A DNA stretch of 64,000 nt from Lactobacillus apis (lineage in GTDB: Bacteria > Bacillota > Bacilli > Lactobacillales > Lactobacillaceae), in contig NZ_PDKP01000001.1 of NCBI RefSeq assembly GCF_002837055.1, forward strand, positions 359,285 through 423,284, written 5' to 3'. Each line of letters opens with the position of its first letter. The first letter of the stretch is position 1. Made by a program: the position numbers and the translations under genes. The notes beneath the pieces are model-generated. The model made no database searches, was not told where the DNA came from, and was given only the letters and a program-made list of their open reading frames with translations. Shown here one piece after another: positions 19,024 through 28,806 of the stretch.

Positions 19024-21280
19024 AATTCTGACACCAGGTTTTTTATTGCTAGTTTCTTTATTATTAGCAGACATAAATTTTGGTCTTTCACAGTCTATTA
19101 CGCCTCTTCAATGGCTATTTTGCTTGGTAATTGCACTTTATTTGGTATTTCTTTTGTTTCATAAACACCGACAAAAAAGTTGTTTAGCCTTTTTAGTGCT
19201 ATTTGTTGCACTTATCAGTTTTGCTATTAATCATAACCAACAAGATTTTTCGCTCAAAAATAGTTCTGTGGTTACCATATACCCAGATCAAATCAAAGTG
19301 TCTGGAAACCGAATGTTTGGCCAAGGAAAAGCAGATGGAAAGTCAGTACTAGTTTCAACAAAAATTAGTCAAATGCAGAAAAAAGAGCTCCTTTCTGGGT
19401 ACTCACTTTATCTTTCGCATTTACAAGGAGAGGTTAAAGAAATCGAGCCTGCTACAAATTATGGACAATTTGATGCAAAAAAATATTATCTGAGCAAAAA
19501 CATTAAACAAAAGATTGAACTGGAGAATTGTATAATCACAAAAAAAAAGCAACATTTTAGGGATGTTGCACATCATATTCGTTTTTGCTTGCAAAAGTAT
19601 TTTGCACAAATGCCACCGATTTTGTCTTTTTTTAGTAGCGAATTAGTTCTTGGCGAAAGTTCAAGCCAAGCGGACCAATCGATTTTATCTAATTACCGTG
19701 ACCTTGGCGTAATTCACTTGTTAAGTATTTCCGGTCTTCACGTTGGCATCTATACTTTAGTAATTAGTACAATTTGTTATTATCTGAAATTAACCGAACA
19801 AGAGACATTTGCAATTTGTTTATTCATTCTATTAATTGGTATTTTCTTAAGTAATGGTCAAGCTGGCTTTATTCGAGCCAGTCTAACTTATATACTTGAT
19901 CAGATTTTTAAATTCCAGAAGCAAAAAATTACTCATTTTGATTTATTAGGTCTCACTTATATTATTCACTTAATAATTAATCCGTGTTTGATGCTCAATG
20001 TGGGAGCTATTTTAAGTTATGTCTTGGCTCTAGGTTTAGAATTAACAACTAAATTAACCTCATTTAAACAGTCATTTGCCTTAAATTGTTTACTAACGCC
20101 ATTACTACTTTTTCATTTTTTTCAATTTAATTTGTTGACCGTTTTCTTTAATTTGGTAGTAGTACCATATTTTAATTGGCTAGTTATGCCAATTGTCTTT
20201 TTGAACTTAGCTACTTTTAAATTATGTCCTGAAATTTCCTGGAGCTTTGAGAATGTTTTAAAGACATGTGAAAAGTTAATAGCTCAAGTATCCGCTTCTA
20301 AATTGGGACTATTAACATTTGGTAAGATCAACTGGTGGCAATGTGTGATGTTAACTATATTTACGGCTATTTTGCTGGCTTTTGTAAATGAGCAAAAATT
20401 GACGAAAAAAAGCAGGTTAAAAGTAATTGGTGGCATTGCGGCTTTGTACGTGATAATCTTTTTCTCGATTCATTTTCCCTTAACAGGTCAGGTTACATTG
20501 ATTGATGTGGGTCAGGGCGATAGTATTTTAATTTCTACACCTTTTCCGCGGCGTGTTTATTTAATTGATGTTGGCGGGAAATTAAATTTTAGTGGCCAAA
20601 AAACGACGCCTCAAGTTAATAAAATTACTATTCCTTTTTTGAAAGCACTGGGAATCAATAAACTTAATGGTGTTTTTGTAACTCATCAAGATGCCGATCA
20701 CGTCGGAGATTTAAGACCCTTGCTCGAACAAGTTCACGTTCAAAAATTGTATACGGCAGCAGGATTAATTCGTAATCCGTCTTTTATAAAAAGAATAGTG
20801 GGACAAATTAAGCGAGATCAAGTTGTAGAACTATTAGCTGGTCAGAAAGTAGCTGAGCCACAAATTACATTTAATGTTGTTTATCCTTTTAAGCCTGGCC
20901 TAGGTAAAAATGAGGATTCACTATCTTTGACATTTGTTGCGAAAAGTAAAAGATGGCTTTTTACTGGTGATTTAGGCCAAGAAGGTGAAAAAGAAATAAT
21001 GAACAAGTTTAATATTCAAGCTGACTATTTCAAACTAGGACACCATGGTAGTCGCACTTCTTCAAATCCTGATTTTTTAAAAACTTTAAGGCCAAAATTG
21101 GTTTTTATTTCAGCTGGTCGAAATAATCGTTTTGGGCACCCGCATAAGGAAACGCTTGATACTTTAAGCAATCAAAACATTCCATGGGCTTCGACGCAGG
21201 ACTGTGGTATGATTACTTGGACATATGGCTATTTTTCTAAGCCAAAATTCAAACGTTTTGTAGTGGTGAATCAAAAATGA
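18992..21280 (+). CDS. comEC: Competence channel protein ComEC
   Basis: Polytopic membrane protein that translocates single-stranded DNA. The 762-aa product has an N-terminal OB-like region, a central competence domain of multiple membrane helices (HLLSISGLHVGIYTL), and a C-terminal metallo-beta-lactamase-like domain with THQDADHVGD and FTGDLG. The start is uncertain: TTG 18992 lies within comEA with a modest site, and later TTG codons are possible. The frame is intact, but this does not show that the strain is transformable. Confidence 0.92.
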   Translation: MRHFEVNWKSKILTPGFLLLVSLLLADINFGLSQSITPLQWLFCLVIALYLVFLLFHKHRQKSCLAFLVLFVALISFAINHNQQDFSLKNSSVVTIYPDQIKVSGNRMFGQGKADGKSVLVSTKISQMQKKELLSGYSLYLSHLQGEVKEIEPATNYGQFDAKKYYLSKNIKQKIELENCIITKKKQHFRDVAHHIRFCLQKYFAQMPPILSFFSSELVLGESSSQADQSILSNYRDLGVIHLLSISGLHVGIYTLVISTICYYLKLTEQETFAICLFILLIGIFLSNGQAGFIRASLTYILDQIFKFQKQKITHFDLLGLTYIIHLIINPCLMLNVGAILSYVLALGLELTTKLTSFKQSFALNCLLTPLLLFHFFQFNLLTVFFNLVVVPYFNWLVMPIVFLNLATFKLCPEISWSFENVLKTCEKLIAQVSASKLGLLTFGKINWWQCVMLTIFTAILLAFVNEQKLTKKSRLKVIGGIAALYVIIFFSIHFPLTGQVTLIDVGQGDSILISTPFPRRVYLIDVGGKLNFSGQKTTPQVNKITIPFLKALGINKLNGVFVTHQDADHVGDLRPLLEQVHVQKLYTAAGLIRNPSFIKRIVGQIKRDQVVELLAGQKVAEPQITFNVVYPFKPGLGKNEDSLSLTFVAKSKRWLFTGDLGQEGEKEIMNKFNIQADYFKLGHHGSRTSSNPDFLKTLRPKLVFISAGRNNRFGHPHKETLDTLSNQNIPWASTQDCGMITWTYGYFSKPKFKRFVVVNQK

Positions 21281-22263
21281 CTTTACTTTCTTTGTTTAAA
21301 AATTCAAATAATAGCAATGCGCAAACCTTAATTTTGGGTTCAGATAGCTTTTTGAATGATTATATTGCGCGCTCATACATATATGAAGAATCATTTCAAG
21401 AACTAGAGAAAGTATCCGTTGATTGTGAAAGCGATAGTCTAGATGATTTGATTGCTGAATTAACAGAATCAAGTCTTTTTAGCCAGCAAAAGATAATAAC
21501 TATCAAAAATCCGTTCTTTTTAACTGCTAAAGTTCCGCAAAAAGCAAAAAAGCAACTTGATCAGTTGCAGCAAATTTTTGATCATGTTGATCAGCTCGAC
21601 AACAAACTAGTAATAGTAGCATCGTATGAAAAGCTTGATCGGCGAAAGAAGCTGACAAAAACAATTTTGAAGAAGTTTAATGTCGTAGATACTGAAGTTA
21701 AAAGTTATGAAGTTAAAAAGGTAACTAAGGCATTAATTAGTGCTGAAGGATATCAGATTACAGAGATGGCTTTGCAGCTTTTACTTGAAAGAAGCGATCA
21801 GGTTCTTGATACTGTACTGAGCAATTTTAATAAATTAAAGATGGCTGCCACTGAGAATAAAATTGATGAGACACTAGTTCGTAAAAACGTTGACTTATCA
21901 TTTGCCCAAAATGTTTTTGCAGTTTTAGAAGCAGCTTTAAAGCATAATTATCGAGAAGCGATTGCAAGATTAGATAACCAATTGAGAGAGGGTAGTAATC
22001 CGATTCAATTACTTGCAGTCTTTGAAAACCAGTTAGAATTAATTTTAGTTGCAAAGACATTGCACGAGCGCGGCAGAAATGAAACTGAAATTGTTAAAGA
22101 ACTAGGGGTTCACCCTTATCGAGTAAAGCTAGCTCTTAATAATAAAATTTCGACTAATAAACTGGCGAGCTTGTTAGAGCAGGCAATCAAGCTAGATTAT
22201 AACTATAAAAATGGGCAATATCGGGAAAACAATTTCTTAAAGTTATTTGTTTTGAGCGTATGA
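21277..22263 (+). CDS. holA: DNA polymerase III delta subunit
   Basis: Clamp-loader subunit that opens the beta clamp. The 328-aa protein matches HolA in length and in segments such as ILGSDSFLNDYIARS near the start, FFLTAKVP and the C-terminal LLEQAIKLDYNYKNGQ. It overlaps comEC by 4 nt; comEC-holA-rpsT is a conserved order in Firmicutes. Confidence 0.92.
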   Translation: MTLLSLFKNSNNSNAQTLILGSDSFLNDYIARSYIYEESFQELEKVSVDCESDSLDDLIAELTESSLFSQQKIITIKNPFFLTAKVPQKAKKQLDQLQQIFDHVDQLDNKLVIVASYEKLDRRKKLTKTILKKFNVVDTEVKSYEVKKVTKALISAEGYQITEMALQLLLERSDQVLDTVLSNFNKLKMAATENKIDETLVRKNVDLSFAQNVFAVLEAALKHNYREAIARLDNQLREGSNPIQLLAVFENQLELILVAKTLHERGRNETEIVKELGVHPYRVKLALNNKISTNKLASLLEQAIKLDYNYKNGQYRENNFLKLFVLSV

Positions 22264-22282
22264 GGTAATAAATTGAGCAAAG

Positions 22283-22315
22283 AAAAAAGCAAGGATTATT
22301 CAATCCTTGCTTTTT
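22283..22315. terminator. Bidirectional terminator between holA and rpsT
   Basis: AAAAAAGCAAGGATT pairs with AATCCTTGCTTTTT with a 4-nt loop; it serves both convergent genes. Confidence 0.88.
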
Positions 22316-22331
22316 AGTTTTTGAATTCAAA

Positions 22332-22583
22332 TTATTTAGCTAACTTAGCTAAGCGACTCTTATCACGGCTAGCCTTGTTTTTATGAATAAGACCCTTAGA
22401 AGCGGCCTTGTCCAATGCGCGGGCAGCAGCAACATGTAATTCGGAGGCGTTTTCAGCACCAGCAGCTTGGGCAGTCTTGAACTTCTTAACAGCAGTTCTT
22501 AATTCTGTCATTTGAGCGGCTCTGCGCTTTCTAGCAGCATCTTGAGTTTTAACACGCTTAATAGCTGATTTGATTTGTGGCAT
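22332..22583 (-). CDS. rpsT: 30S ribosomal protein S20
   Basis: 83-aa, strongly basic 16S rRNA-binding protein starting [19 protein letters not shown] and ending SRLAKLAK. The start is 22583, preceded on the minus strand by GGAGGTGA at 7-nt spacing; the 5-codon-longer reading begins before that site. It is monocistronic with its own promoter, divergent from rpsO. Confidence 0.96.
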   Translation of the reverse strand: MPQIKSAIKRVKTQDAARKRRAAQMTELRTAVKKFKTAQAAGAENASELHVAAARALDKAASKGLIHKNKASRDKSRLAKLAK

Positions 22584-22620
22584 AACATTCACCTCCATTG
22601 ATCGTAATTTTACTTAGTAA

Positions 22621-22649
22621 ATTATACTGAAGAATAGTTGTAGATGCAA
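22621..22649 (-). promoter_or_regulatory. Predicted promoter of rpsT
   Basis: On the minus strand TTGCAT (22649-22644), 17-bp spacer, TATAAT (22626-22621). Confidence 0.7.
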
Positions 22650-22661
22650 GACAATTTATAC

Positions 22662-22690
22662 TTGCTTTTTAAAAAAATAATCTGTATTAT
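22662..22690 (+). promoter_or_regulatory. Predicted promoter of rpsO
   Basis: TTGCTT (22662-22667), 17-bp spacer, TATTAT (22685-22690), with transcription expected near 22697. Confidence 0.6.
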
Positions 22691-22699
22691 ACTATTGTT

Positions 22700-22764
22700 G
22701 TGAACCGTTAACGCTGTTTGCTCGCTCACACCTGACGGTTAACGTTGTTAACGGCAATTTTTTT
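22700..22764 (+). promoter_or_regulatory. Structured rpsO leader, candidate S15 autoregulatory element
   Basis: The leader has three copies of GTTAAC (22707, 22738, 22747) that allow competing stems: AACCGTTA with TGACGGTT (copy 1 with 2) or GTTAAC with GTTAAC (copy 2 with 3) followed directly by a T-run (22758-22764), like an attenuator. S15 commonly represses its own mRNA through leader structure; that this one does so is inference. Confidence 0.5.
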
Positions 22765-22782
22765 ATTGAAAGGTGAATAATT

Positions 22783-23052
22783 ATGGCAATTTCAAAAGCA
22801 GAAAAAGATGAAATCATTAAGCAATTTGCTACTCATGAAGGTGACACAGGTTCAACTGAAGTACAAGTTGCTATTTTAACTAAAGACATCAACAACTTGA
22901 CTGAACACATGAGACAACATTCTCATGACCACCACTCATATGTTGGTTTACTTAAGAAGATTGGTCACCGTCGTAACTTGCTTCGTTACTTACAAGATAA
23001 CGACATCAATCGTTACCGTGAATTAATCAAGAAGTTAGGTTTACGTCGTTAA
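22783..23052 (+). CDS. rpsO: 30S ribosomal protein S15
   Basis: 89-aa primary 16S rRNA-binding protein of the small-subunit platform. It has the standard length and motifs: [28 protein letters not shown] and [15 protein letters not shown]. The site GAAAGGTG lies 9 nt before ATG 22783. The leader and a terminator frame it as a single-gene unit. Confidence 0.97.
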   Translation: MAISKAEKDEIIKQFATHEGDTGSTEVQVAILTKDINNLTEHMRQHSHDHHSYVGLLKKIGHRRNLLRYLQDNDINRYRELIKKLGLRR

Positions 23053-23069
23053 TTTCTAAACTTAGATTT

Positions 23070-23104
23070 AAAAAAGTCAGTTCTATTAAAGAACTGGCTT
23101 TTTG
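23070..23104 (+). terminator. Terminator after rpsO
   Basis: AAAAAGTCAGTTC pairs with GAACTGGCTTTTT, one G-U pair, 7-nt loop. Confidence 0.85.
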
Positions 23105-23107
23105 TTT

Positions 23108-23135
23108 TTGCCATAAGTGCTTTTTATGCTAGAAT
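23108..23135 (+). promoter_or_regulatory. Predicted promoter of rnjB
   Basis: TTGCCA (23108-23113), 16-bp spacer, TAGAAT (23130-23135). Confidence 0.5.
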
Positions 23136-23217
23136 AAAAATAGATACTTTTTACGTTGTGATCTTACGATCCATAAATAAACAACTTAATAACAATTATT
23201 ATAGAAAAGGAAATAAA

Positions 23218-25002
23218 ATGGCTGATCAAGTTAAGATAATGATTTTGAGCGGTGTTCGTGAACAAGGAAAGGACATGTTTGCTGTTCAAGTTAATGATGA
23301 AATTTTTGTTCTTGATGCTGGATTAAAATACCCTGATAGTTCTTTATATGGAATTGATTTGGTTATTCCAGATCTCGACTTCTTTGAAAAATATGGTGAC
23401 CAAGTTGTTGGTATTTTTCTAACTCATGGACATGCTGATTCAATTGGGGCCTTGCCATATATTTTGCGTCAATATGATATACCTGTATTTGGGTCTCGGT
23501 TAACGATTGAACTGGCTAAAATTACAGTTAAAAGAGAGAATAAGCGAATTAAAAACAGTTTGTTCCATGTAATAGACGCTGAAACTGAAATTGAATTTAA
23601 AAACGCGAATATTTCATTCTTCCACACGACGCACTCAATTCCTGACTCGCTCGGAATTGATGTGCACACTCCAGCTGGAGAAGTAGTCTATACTGGTGAC
23701 TTTAAGTTTGACCCTTCTGCAACGCCAAAATATCGAACTGATTTAGATCGGTTGGCAGAAATTTCACAGAAGAAAGTTCTGGCACTTTTAAGTGACTCTT
23801 CTAATGCAGAAGCATCACTACCTAACGTTTCTGAACAAGAAATAGGTGAATATGTGACCAATGTCTTTCGTAATGCCACTGGTCGAGTAATTGTAGCTGC
23901 TAAAGCTTCTAATTTAATCAGAATTCAAGAAGTTTTAAATGCTGCGCATGAAACAGGCCGGAAGGTACTATTAACTGGACGTGATGTAGCAAAAATAGTT
24001 CGTACAGCAATGGACTTAGGCTATCTTTATGTTCCTAAAAATCTGTTAATGCGTGTCAAAGATTTGAGCACTACACCAGATAACAAAGTGGTAATTCTTG
24101 AAACTGGGCAAATGGGTGAGCCATTAAATTCTTTGCAAAAAATGGCTAAAAAACGTCACAGTATGATTACGATTCATGAAAATGACCTAGTTTTCATTGC
24201 AACAACACCATCTCATTCTGTTGAAACAGTAGTTGCGCAGACTAGTGATCTTGTTTATCGAGCAGGCGGAACCGTAATTGAGCTTGGTAGGGCTAAGCAT
24301 ACAAGCGGTCATGCAACTGGACGTGATTTGCAAATGCTAATTGATATTCTAAAACCACAATTTGTTATTCCAGTAATCGGTGAATATCGCTTGTTGGAAG
24401 TTCATCGCGACCTTGCAATAAGAGCAGGAATTAAGAAAGAAAATGTTTTGATTACCAGAAATGGTGATTGTTTGGATTACGATTTTAAACAAAAGAAGTT
24501 CAATTTAACTGATCCTGTTCCAGGCGAAGATATAATGATTGATGGCTCAGGCATCGGTGATGTCGGCAATATTGTCCTGCGTGACCGAGAAATTTTGTCA
24601 GATGATGGTATTTTTATTGCCGTTGTTACAATTGATCGTCGTAAGAAAAAAATCATTGCGCAACCACAAGTTACTAGTCGAGGCTTCGTTTACATCAAAG
24701 CCAATCATCAATTGATGAATGATTGTATTGAATTAATTAAAAAGACTATAAATAATAACTTTGAGCATAAGAAGTTTGATTGGACTGAAATAAAGCAGGA
24801 TGTTAGAAACGATTTAGAGAAGTTCTTATATAAGAAAACTAATCGTCGCCCTGTAGTATTACCAGTGGTCATGGAAGTAAACCAGAATAGACATCGTGCG
24901 ATGCAAAAGCGTTCGGGCAAAGATGCGACTACTGGAAAAAATAATGAGCATCATTCCGTTGATGTGAAAAAATCTGGTAAGAAAATAGTTAAGAAAGACT
25001 AG
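23218..25002 (+). CDS. rnjB: Ribonuclease J2
   Basis: Paralogue of the RNase J1 at 9814-11493. The 594-aa protein starts at ATG 23218, preceded by AAAGGA; an upstream ORF extension is rejected for lack of family similarity. The metal-binding motif is altered to HGHADS (residues 70-75) instead of HGHEDH, losing the final His, as I know from Bacillus J2, which is weakly active alone and mainly stabilises J1. Other features remain: FTGDFKFD-like YTGDFKFD, TSGHATG and the C-terminal domain, plus a Lys-rich tail. Location after rpsO is usual for this paralogue. Confidence 0.93.
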   Translation: MADQVKIMILSGVREQGKDMFAVQVNDEIFVLDAGLKYPDSSLYGIDLVIPDLDFFEKYGDQVVGIFLTHGHADSIGALPYILRQYDIPVFGSRLTIELAKITVKRENKRIKNSLFHVIDAETEIEFKNANISFFHTTHSIPDSLGIDVHTPAGEVVYTGDFKFDPSATPKYRTDLDRLAEISQKKVLALLSDSSNAEASLPNVSEQEIGEYVTNVFRNATGRVIVAAKASNLIRIQEVLNAAHETGRKVLLTGRDVAKIVRTAMDLGYLYVPKNLLMRVKDLSTTPDNKVVILETGQMGEPLNSLQKMAKKRHSMITIHENDLVFIATTPSHSVETVVAQTSDLVYRAGGTVIELGRAKHTSGHATGRDLQMLIDILKPQFVIPVIGEYRLLEVHRDLAIRAGIKKENVLITRNGDCLDYDFKQKKFNLTDPVPGEDIMIDGSGIGDVGNIVLRDREILSDDGIFIAVVTIDRRKKKIIAQPQVTSRGFVYIKANHQLMNDCIELIKKTINNNFEHKKFDWTEIKQDVRNDLEKFLYKKTNRRPVVLPVVMEVNQNRHRAMQKRSGKDATTGKNNEHHSVDVKKSGKKIVKKD

Positions 25003-25003
25003 T

Positions 25004-25837
25004 ATGACAACTTTAAGCCAAAAAAATTTACTAACTTTAGCACAAGAAAATGAAGCAAACGGTAAATTAGATTTAGCAATTCAAAATGTTGAAGAAGCTC
25101 TGCGAATTGGCAGTAACAAGGAAATTGTTCTTCGCTTATGCGACTTATATTTAAAAGCCGATCAAGCATATTCTGCGTATAGCTTAATCAAAGAGGAAAA
25201 AGATCTCTTTTCAGATGATGAGATCTTTTTTGCTTATTCTAGGGTTTTGCAAGCCAATCACTTTTTAATTGAAGCACTCGAGATTAAAAATTTGAGTAAG
25301 GGCGAAAAAGAAGTTGAAGTCTTACCAGCTTCGATTTCTGAGCAGCAAGCAACAATGGAGAAATTTCGTCTTAGTAAAAATCCAACTAAGTATGAATATG
25401 ACCAACTTTTTACATTGGATTTAATTAACTTTACGAATTTTGCACAGAGTCTATTATTAGACCCCAGCTTAAGTTTTGCTGTGCGTCTAGTATTATGTGA
25501 AGATCTCTTTCGCTTGGGAATTAATGAATCTTTTGATGTTTTAGTGCTAGGCAAAAGAGAAAAGTTTATTCCTAACCAGATTAATTTGCTAGAGAAGGAT
25601 CCAGTTTATCGTGAAGTAGTTTCGGCAATCGGATCAAGATATTATCACCGTCCGAGTCAGCTTCCAGCTGTCTTAGGCGAAGTCAATTTGATCTTAGGTA
25701 GTTTGTATCCCAAACTATCTAAATACGTCGAAGAACCAGATAGTTTTGCGAGTGACATTGCTTCATACATTGATTTTCAAGATGGGCGAAGTCACCATGA
25801 TTTATTCAGACAAATTGACCATAATTTGCCAAAATAA
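25004..25837 (+). CDS. TPR-like protein upstream of tuf
   Basis: 277-aa soluble protein with a TPR-like N-terminal half (EANGKLDLAIQNVEEALRI) and a C-terminal half lacking recognisable motifs (PTKYEYDQLFTLDLINF). It starts 1 nt after the rnjB stop, so the two are co-transcribed and perhaps coupled. A similar protein with DUF3196-like character is commonly found beside rnjB and tuf in lactobacilli; no function is established. Confidence 0.8.
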   Translation: MTTLSQKNLLTLAQENEANGKLDLAIQNVEEALRIGSNKEIVLRLCDLYLKADQAYSAYSLIKEEKDLFSDDEIFFAYSRVLQANHFLIEALEIKNLSKGEKEVEVLPASISEQQATMEKFRLSKNPTKYEYDQLFTLDLINFTNFAQSLLLDPSLSFAVRLVLCEDLFRLGINESFDVLVLGKREKFIPNQINLLEKDPVYREVVSAIGSRYYHRPSQLPAVLGEVNLILGSLYPKLSKYVEEPDSFASDIASYIDFQDGRSHHDLFRQIDHNLPK

Positions 25838-25852
25838 TTTAGATAAAAGGTC

Positions 25853-25880
25853 TTTACATTTTTTTCCTATTTAGTATAAT
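25853..25880 (+). promoter_or_regulatory. Predicted strong promoter of tuf
   Basis: TTTACA (25853-25858), 16-bp spacer, perfect TATAAT (25875-25880); gives a leader of about 135 nt. Confidence 0.75.
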
Positions 25881-25892
25881 ATCAAAGGACGT

Positions 25893-25990
25893 TTTCATTA
25901 GGCATGGCTCTATGCATTAAAATACTAGGCATTTGCCAATGAAAGTAGTACAATATTCAACAGAGAACTATCCGTTACTTACTCAACGGA
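25893..25990 (+). promoter_or_regulatory. Structured leader of tuf mRNA
   Basis: Two stems: TTTCATT-A-GGCA (25893-25904) with TGCCAATGAAA (25934-25944), 11 bp with one bulged A; and TCCGTT (25971-25976) with AACGGA (25985-25990). No T-run follows, so stabilisation or translational control is likelier than termination. Confidence 0.5.
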
Positions 25991-26021
25991 CTTCTTGCAA
26001 ATTTACAGGAGGGTCATTTTA

Positions 26022-27212
26022 ATGGCAGAAAAAGAACATTACGTTAGAACAAAGCCACACGTAAACATTGGTACTATCGGTCACGTTGACCATGGTAAGA
26101 CCACTTTGACAGCGGCTATTACTAAAGTTTTATCAGAAAAGGGCTTAGCAAAGGCTGAAGACTATTCAGACATCGATGCAGCTCCAGAAGAAAAAGAACG
26201 TGGTATTACTATTAATACCGCTCACGTAGAGTACGAAACTGAAAAACGTCACTACGCTCACATGGATGCTCCAGGTCACGCTGACTACATCAAGAACATG
26301 ATCACTGGTGCCGCACAAATGGATGGTGCCATCTTAGTTGTTGCTGCAACTGATGGTCCTATGCCTCAAACTCGTGAACACATTTTGCTTGCTCGTCAAG
26401 TTGGTGTTAACTACATCGTTGTTTTCTTAAACAAGACTGATTTAGTTGACGATCCAGAATTGGTTGACTTAGTTGAAATGGAAGTTCGTGACTTGTTAAC
26501 TGAATACGATTACCCTGGTGATGATATTCCAGTTATCCGTGGTTCAGCTTTGAAAGCTTTACAAGGCGACAAGGAACAAGAAGAAGTTATCATGAAGTTA
26601 ATGGACACTGTTGATGAATACATCCCAACTCCAGAACGTCAAACTGATAAGCCTTTCTTGATGCCTGTTGAAGATGTCTTCACTATCACTGGTCGTGGTA
26701 CTGTTGCTTCAGGTCGTATTGATCGTGGTACCGTTAAAGTCGGCGACGAAGTTGAAATCGTTGGTTTAGTTCAAGAAGTTCTTAAATCAGTTGTTACTGG
26801 TTTGGAAATGTTCCACAAGACTTTGGACTCAGGTGAAGCCGGCGATAACGTTGGTGTATTGCTTCGTGGTGTCGACCGTGACCAAATCGTTCGTGGACAA
26901 GTTTTAGCCGCACCTGGCTCAATTCAAACTCACCGCGAATTCAAGGGTCAAGTTTATGTCTTGAAGAAGGAAGAAGGCGGACGTCACACTCCATTCTTCT
27001 CAGACTACCGTCCACAATTCTATTTCCACACTACTGATATTACTGGTGAAATTGAATTGCCAGAGGGTACTGAAATGGTTATGCCTGGTGATAATACAGA
27101 ATTTACTGTTAAGTTAATCAAACCAGCTGCCATTGAAAAGGGTACTAAGTTCACTATCCGTGAAGGTGGTCGTACTGTTGGTGCTGGTCAGGTTACTGAT
27201 ATCCTCGACTAG
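26022..27212 (+). CDS. tuf: Elongation factor Tu
   Basis: Delivers aminoacyl-tRNA to the ribosome. The 396-aa product starts at ATG 26022 ([17 protein letters not shown]) after the strong site AGGAGGG; the GTG at 25995 lies upstream of that site and is rejected. G motifs are [21 protein letters not shown] and SALKAL. Codon usage is clearly that of a highly expressed gene. It is a lone tuf, apart from fusA. Confidence 0.98.
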   Translation: MAEKEHYVRTKPHVNIGTIGHVDHGKTTLTAAITKVLSEKGLAKAEDYSDIDAAPEEKERGITINTAHVEYETEKRHYAHMDAPGHADYIKNMITGAAQMDGAILVVAATDGPMPQTREHILLARQVGVNYIVVFLNKTDLVDDPELVDLVEMEVRDLLTEYDYPGDDIPVIRGSALKALQGDKEQEEVIMKLMDTVDEYIPTPERQTDKPFLMPVEDVFTITGRGTVASGRIDRGTVKVGDEVEIVGLVQEVLKSVVTGLEMFHKTLDSGEAGDNVGVLLRGVDRDQIVRGQVLAAPGSIQTHREFKGQVYVLKKEEGGRHTPFFSDYRPQFYFHTTDITGEIELPEGTEMVMPGDNTEFTVKLIKPAAIEKGTKFTIREGGRTVGAGQVTDILD

Positions 27213-27230
27213 TCCGTAATAAAACAGTTT

Positions 27231-27268
27231 AAAAAGATGTACTTCTTCATAGAAGTGCATCTTTTTTT
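27231..27268 (+). terminator. Terminator after tuf
   Basis: AAAAAGATGTACTTC pairs with GAAGTGCATCTTTTT with one G-U pair and a 6-nt loop, then a T-run. Confidence 0.88.
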
Positions 27269-27355
27269 GCCTAAATTTGTTTTTTGCGTGCGTTTAATGT
27301 AAGATAATTTAGTATGCAAGATGCAAGTAAACTTGACATTGGAGGTATTTAATTA

Positions 27356-28678
27356 ATGTCTGTAAAATGGAATAAAACTGGTAAAACTACCGGTGAACTT
27401 ACTTTTGATATTTCTCAAGCTGAAGTAAAGCTTGGGTTAGATCAAGCATTCAGAAGAATAAAAAAGAATTTGCGTGTTCCCGGCTTTAGAAAAGGTCACG
27501 TTTCGCGGGTAATCTTTAATCAATACTATGGTGAAGAAGCTTTATATGAAGAAGCATTAAACCTGGTTTTACCTAATGCATATGCTGCTGCTATTAAAGA
27601 AGCTGGTATTTCTGCAGTAGGTCAACCTCAAGTTGTTCCAGATTCAATGGAAAAGGGCAAAGACTGGACAATGAAAGCCACTGTAACTGTTGAGCCTGAA
27701 GTCAAATTAGGTGATTACAAAGGCATTGAAGTACCTAAGCAAAACACTCGTGTTTATGCTAAGGATGTTGACGCTCAACTTGATGCAGAACGTGAAAAGA
27801 ACGCAGAACTTGTACTTAAGAAGAGTGCTGCTGCTAAGGGCGATACAGTAACTATTGATTACAAGGGTACTGTTGATGATAAGGCATTTGATGGCGGTTC
27901 TGCAGACGACTATGCACTAGAATTAGGCTCAAATACCTTTATTCCTGGCTTTGAAGATCAATTAATTGGCCACAAAGCTGGTGACGAAGTTGATGTTGTA
28001 GTTACTTTCCCAGAAGACTACGGTGCTAAAGATTTGGCTGGTAAAGAAGCCCACTTTGCAACTAAGATTCACGAAGTTAAGTCAAAACAACTACCTAAAC
28101 TTGATGATGAATTTGCAAAAGACGTTGATGATTCAGTTGAAACTCTTGATGAATTAAAAGAAAAGATCAAGAAAGACTTAAAGGCTAAGAAAGAAGAAGC
28201 TGCAAATGATGCAATTGAGCAAGCAGCTATCGAAGGTGCCGTTAAGAACGCCACAATTGATGAAATTCCAGATGCAATGATTCAAGAAGACGTTAATTCA
28301 CAAATGAATCAATACCTTGGTAATATGCAACGTCAAGGCATCAGCCCAGAAACCTATTACAAGTTGACTAATACTACTGAAGATCAATTACGTGCTCAGT
28401 TTAGTAAGGACGCTGCTGAAAGAGTGAAGACTAACTTAGTTCTTGAAGCTATTGTTAAGGCTGAAGACATCAAGGCATCCAAGGAAGAAATTGATAAAGA
28501 AATCAAAGATCTTGCTGGTGAATATAACATGGATGAAAAGACAGTCCGCAGTACTTTAACTGATGACATGCTTTCACATGATATTGATGTTCGTAAAGCA
28601 ATCAACTTAGTAACTGATAATGCAAAGCAAGTTGCTAATTCTAAGAATAAGAAAGAAGAAACTAAATCTGAAAAATAG
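27356..28678 (+). CDS. tig: Trigger factor
   Basis: Ribosome-associated chaperone with peptidyl-prolyl isomerase activity. The 440-aa protein has the N-terminal ribosome-binding signature [12 protein letters not shown] (about residues 42-53), an FKBP domain ([21 protein letters not shown]) around 160-245, and a helical C-terminal chaperone domain ending in a Lys-rich tail. GGAGG lies 9 nt before ATG 27356. It has its own terminator. Confidence 0.97.
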   Translation: MSVKWNKTGKTTGELTFDISQAEVKLGLDQAFRRIKKNLRVPGFRKGHVSRVIFNQYYGEEALYEEALNLVLPNAYAAAIKEAGISAVGQPQVVPDSMEKGKDWTMKATVTVEPEVKLGDYKGIEVPKQNTRVYAKDVDAQLDAEREKNAELVLKKSAAAKGDTVTIDYKGTVDDKAFDGGSADDYALELGSNTFIPGFEDQLIGHKAGDEVDVVVTFPEDYGAKDLAGKEAHFATKIHEVKSKQLPKLDDEFAKDVDDSVETLDELKEKIKKDLKAKKEEAANDAIEQAAIEGAVKNATIDEIPDAMIQEDVNSQMNQYLGNMQRQGISPETYYKLTNTTEDQLRAQFSKDAAERVKTNLVLEAIVKAEDIKASKEEIDKEIKDLAGEYNMDEKTVRSTLTDDMLSHDIDVRKAINLVTDNAKQVANSKNKKEETKSEK

Positions 28679-28697
28679 TCGGATTTAATTTCGAAAT

Positions 28698-28727
28698 AAA
28701 AAGGTAGTTGTTAAGACTGCCTTTTTA
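28698..28727 (+). terminator. Terminator after tig
   Basis: AAAAAGGTAGT pairs with ACTGCCTTTTT, one G-U pair. Confidence 0.8.
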
Positions 28728-28806
28728 TTTTTCCTACAAGCAAATTTTTTATGCAATTTTCTTGATTTATGATACTCTTAAGTTTGTAGATATTAGGAGG
28801 AATAGA

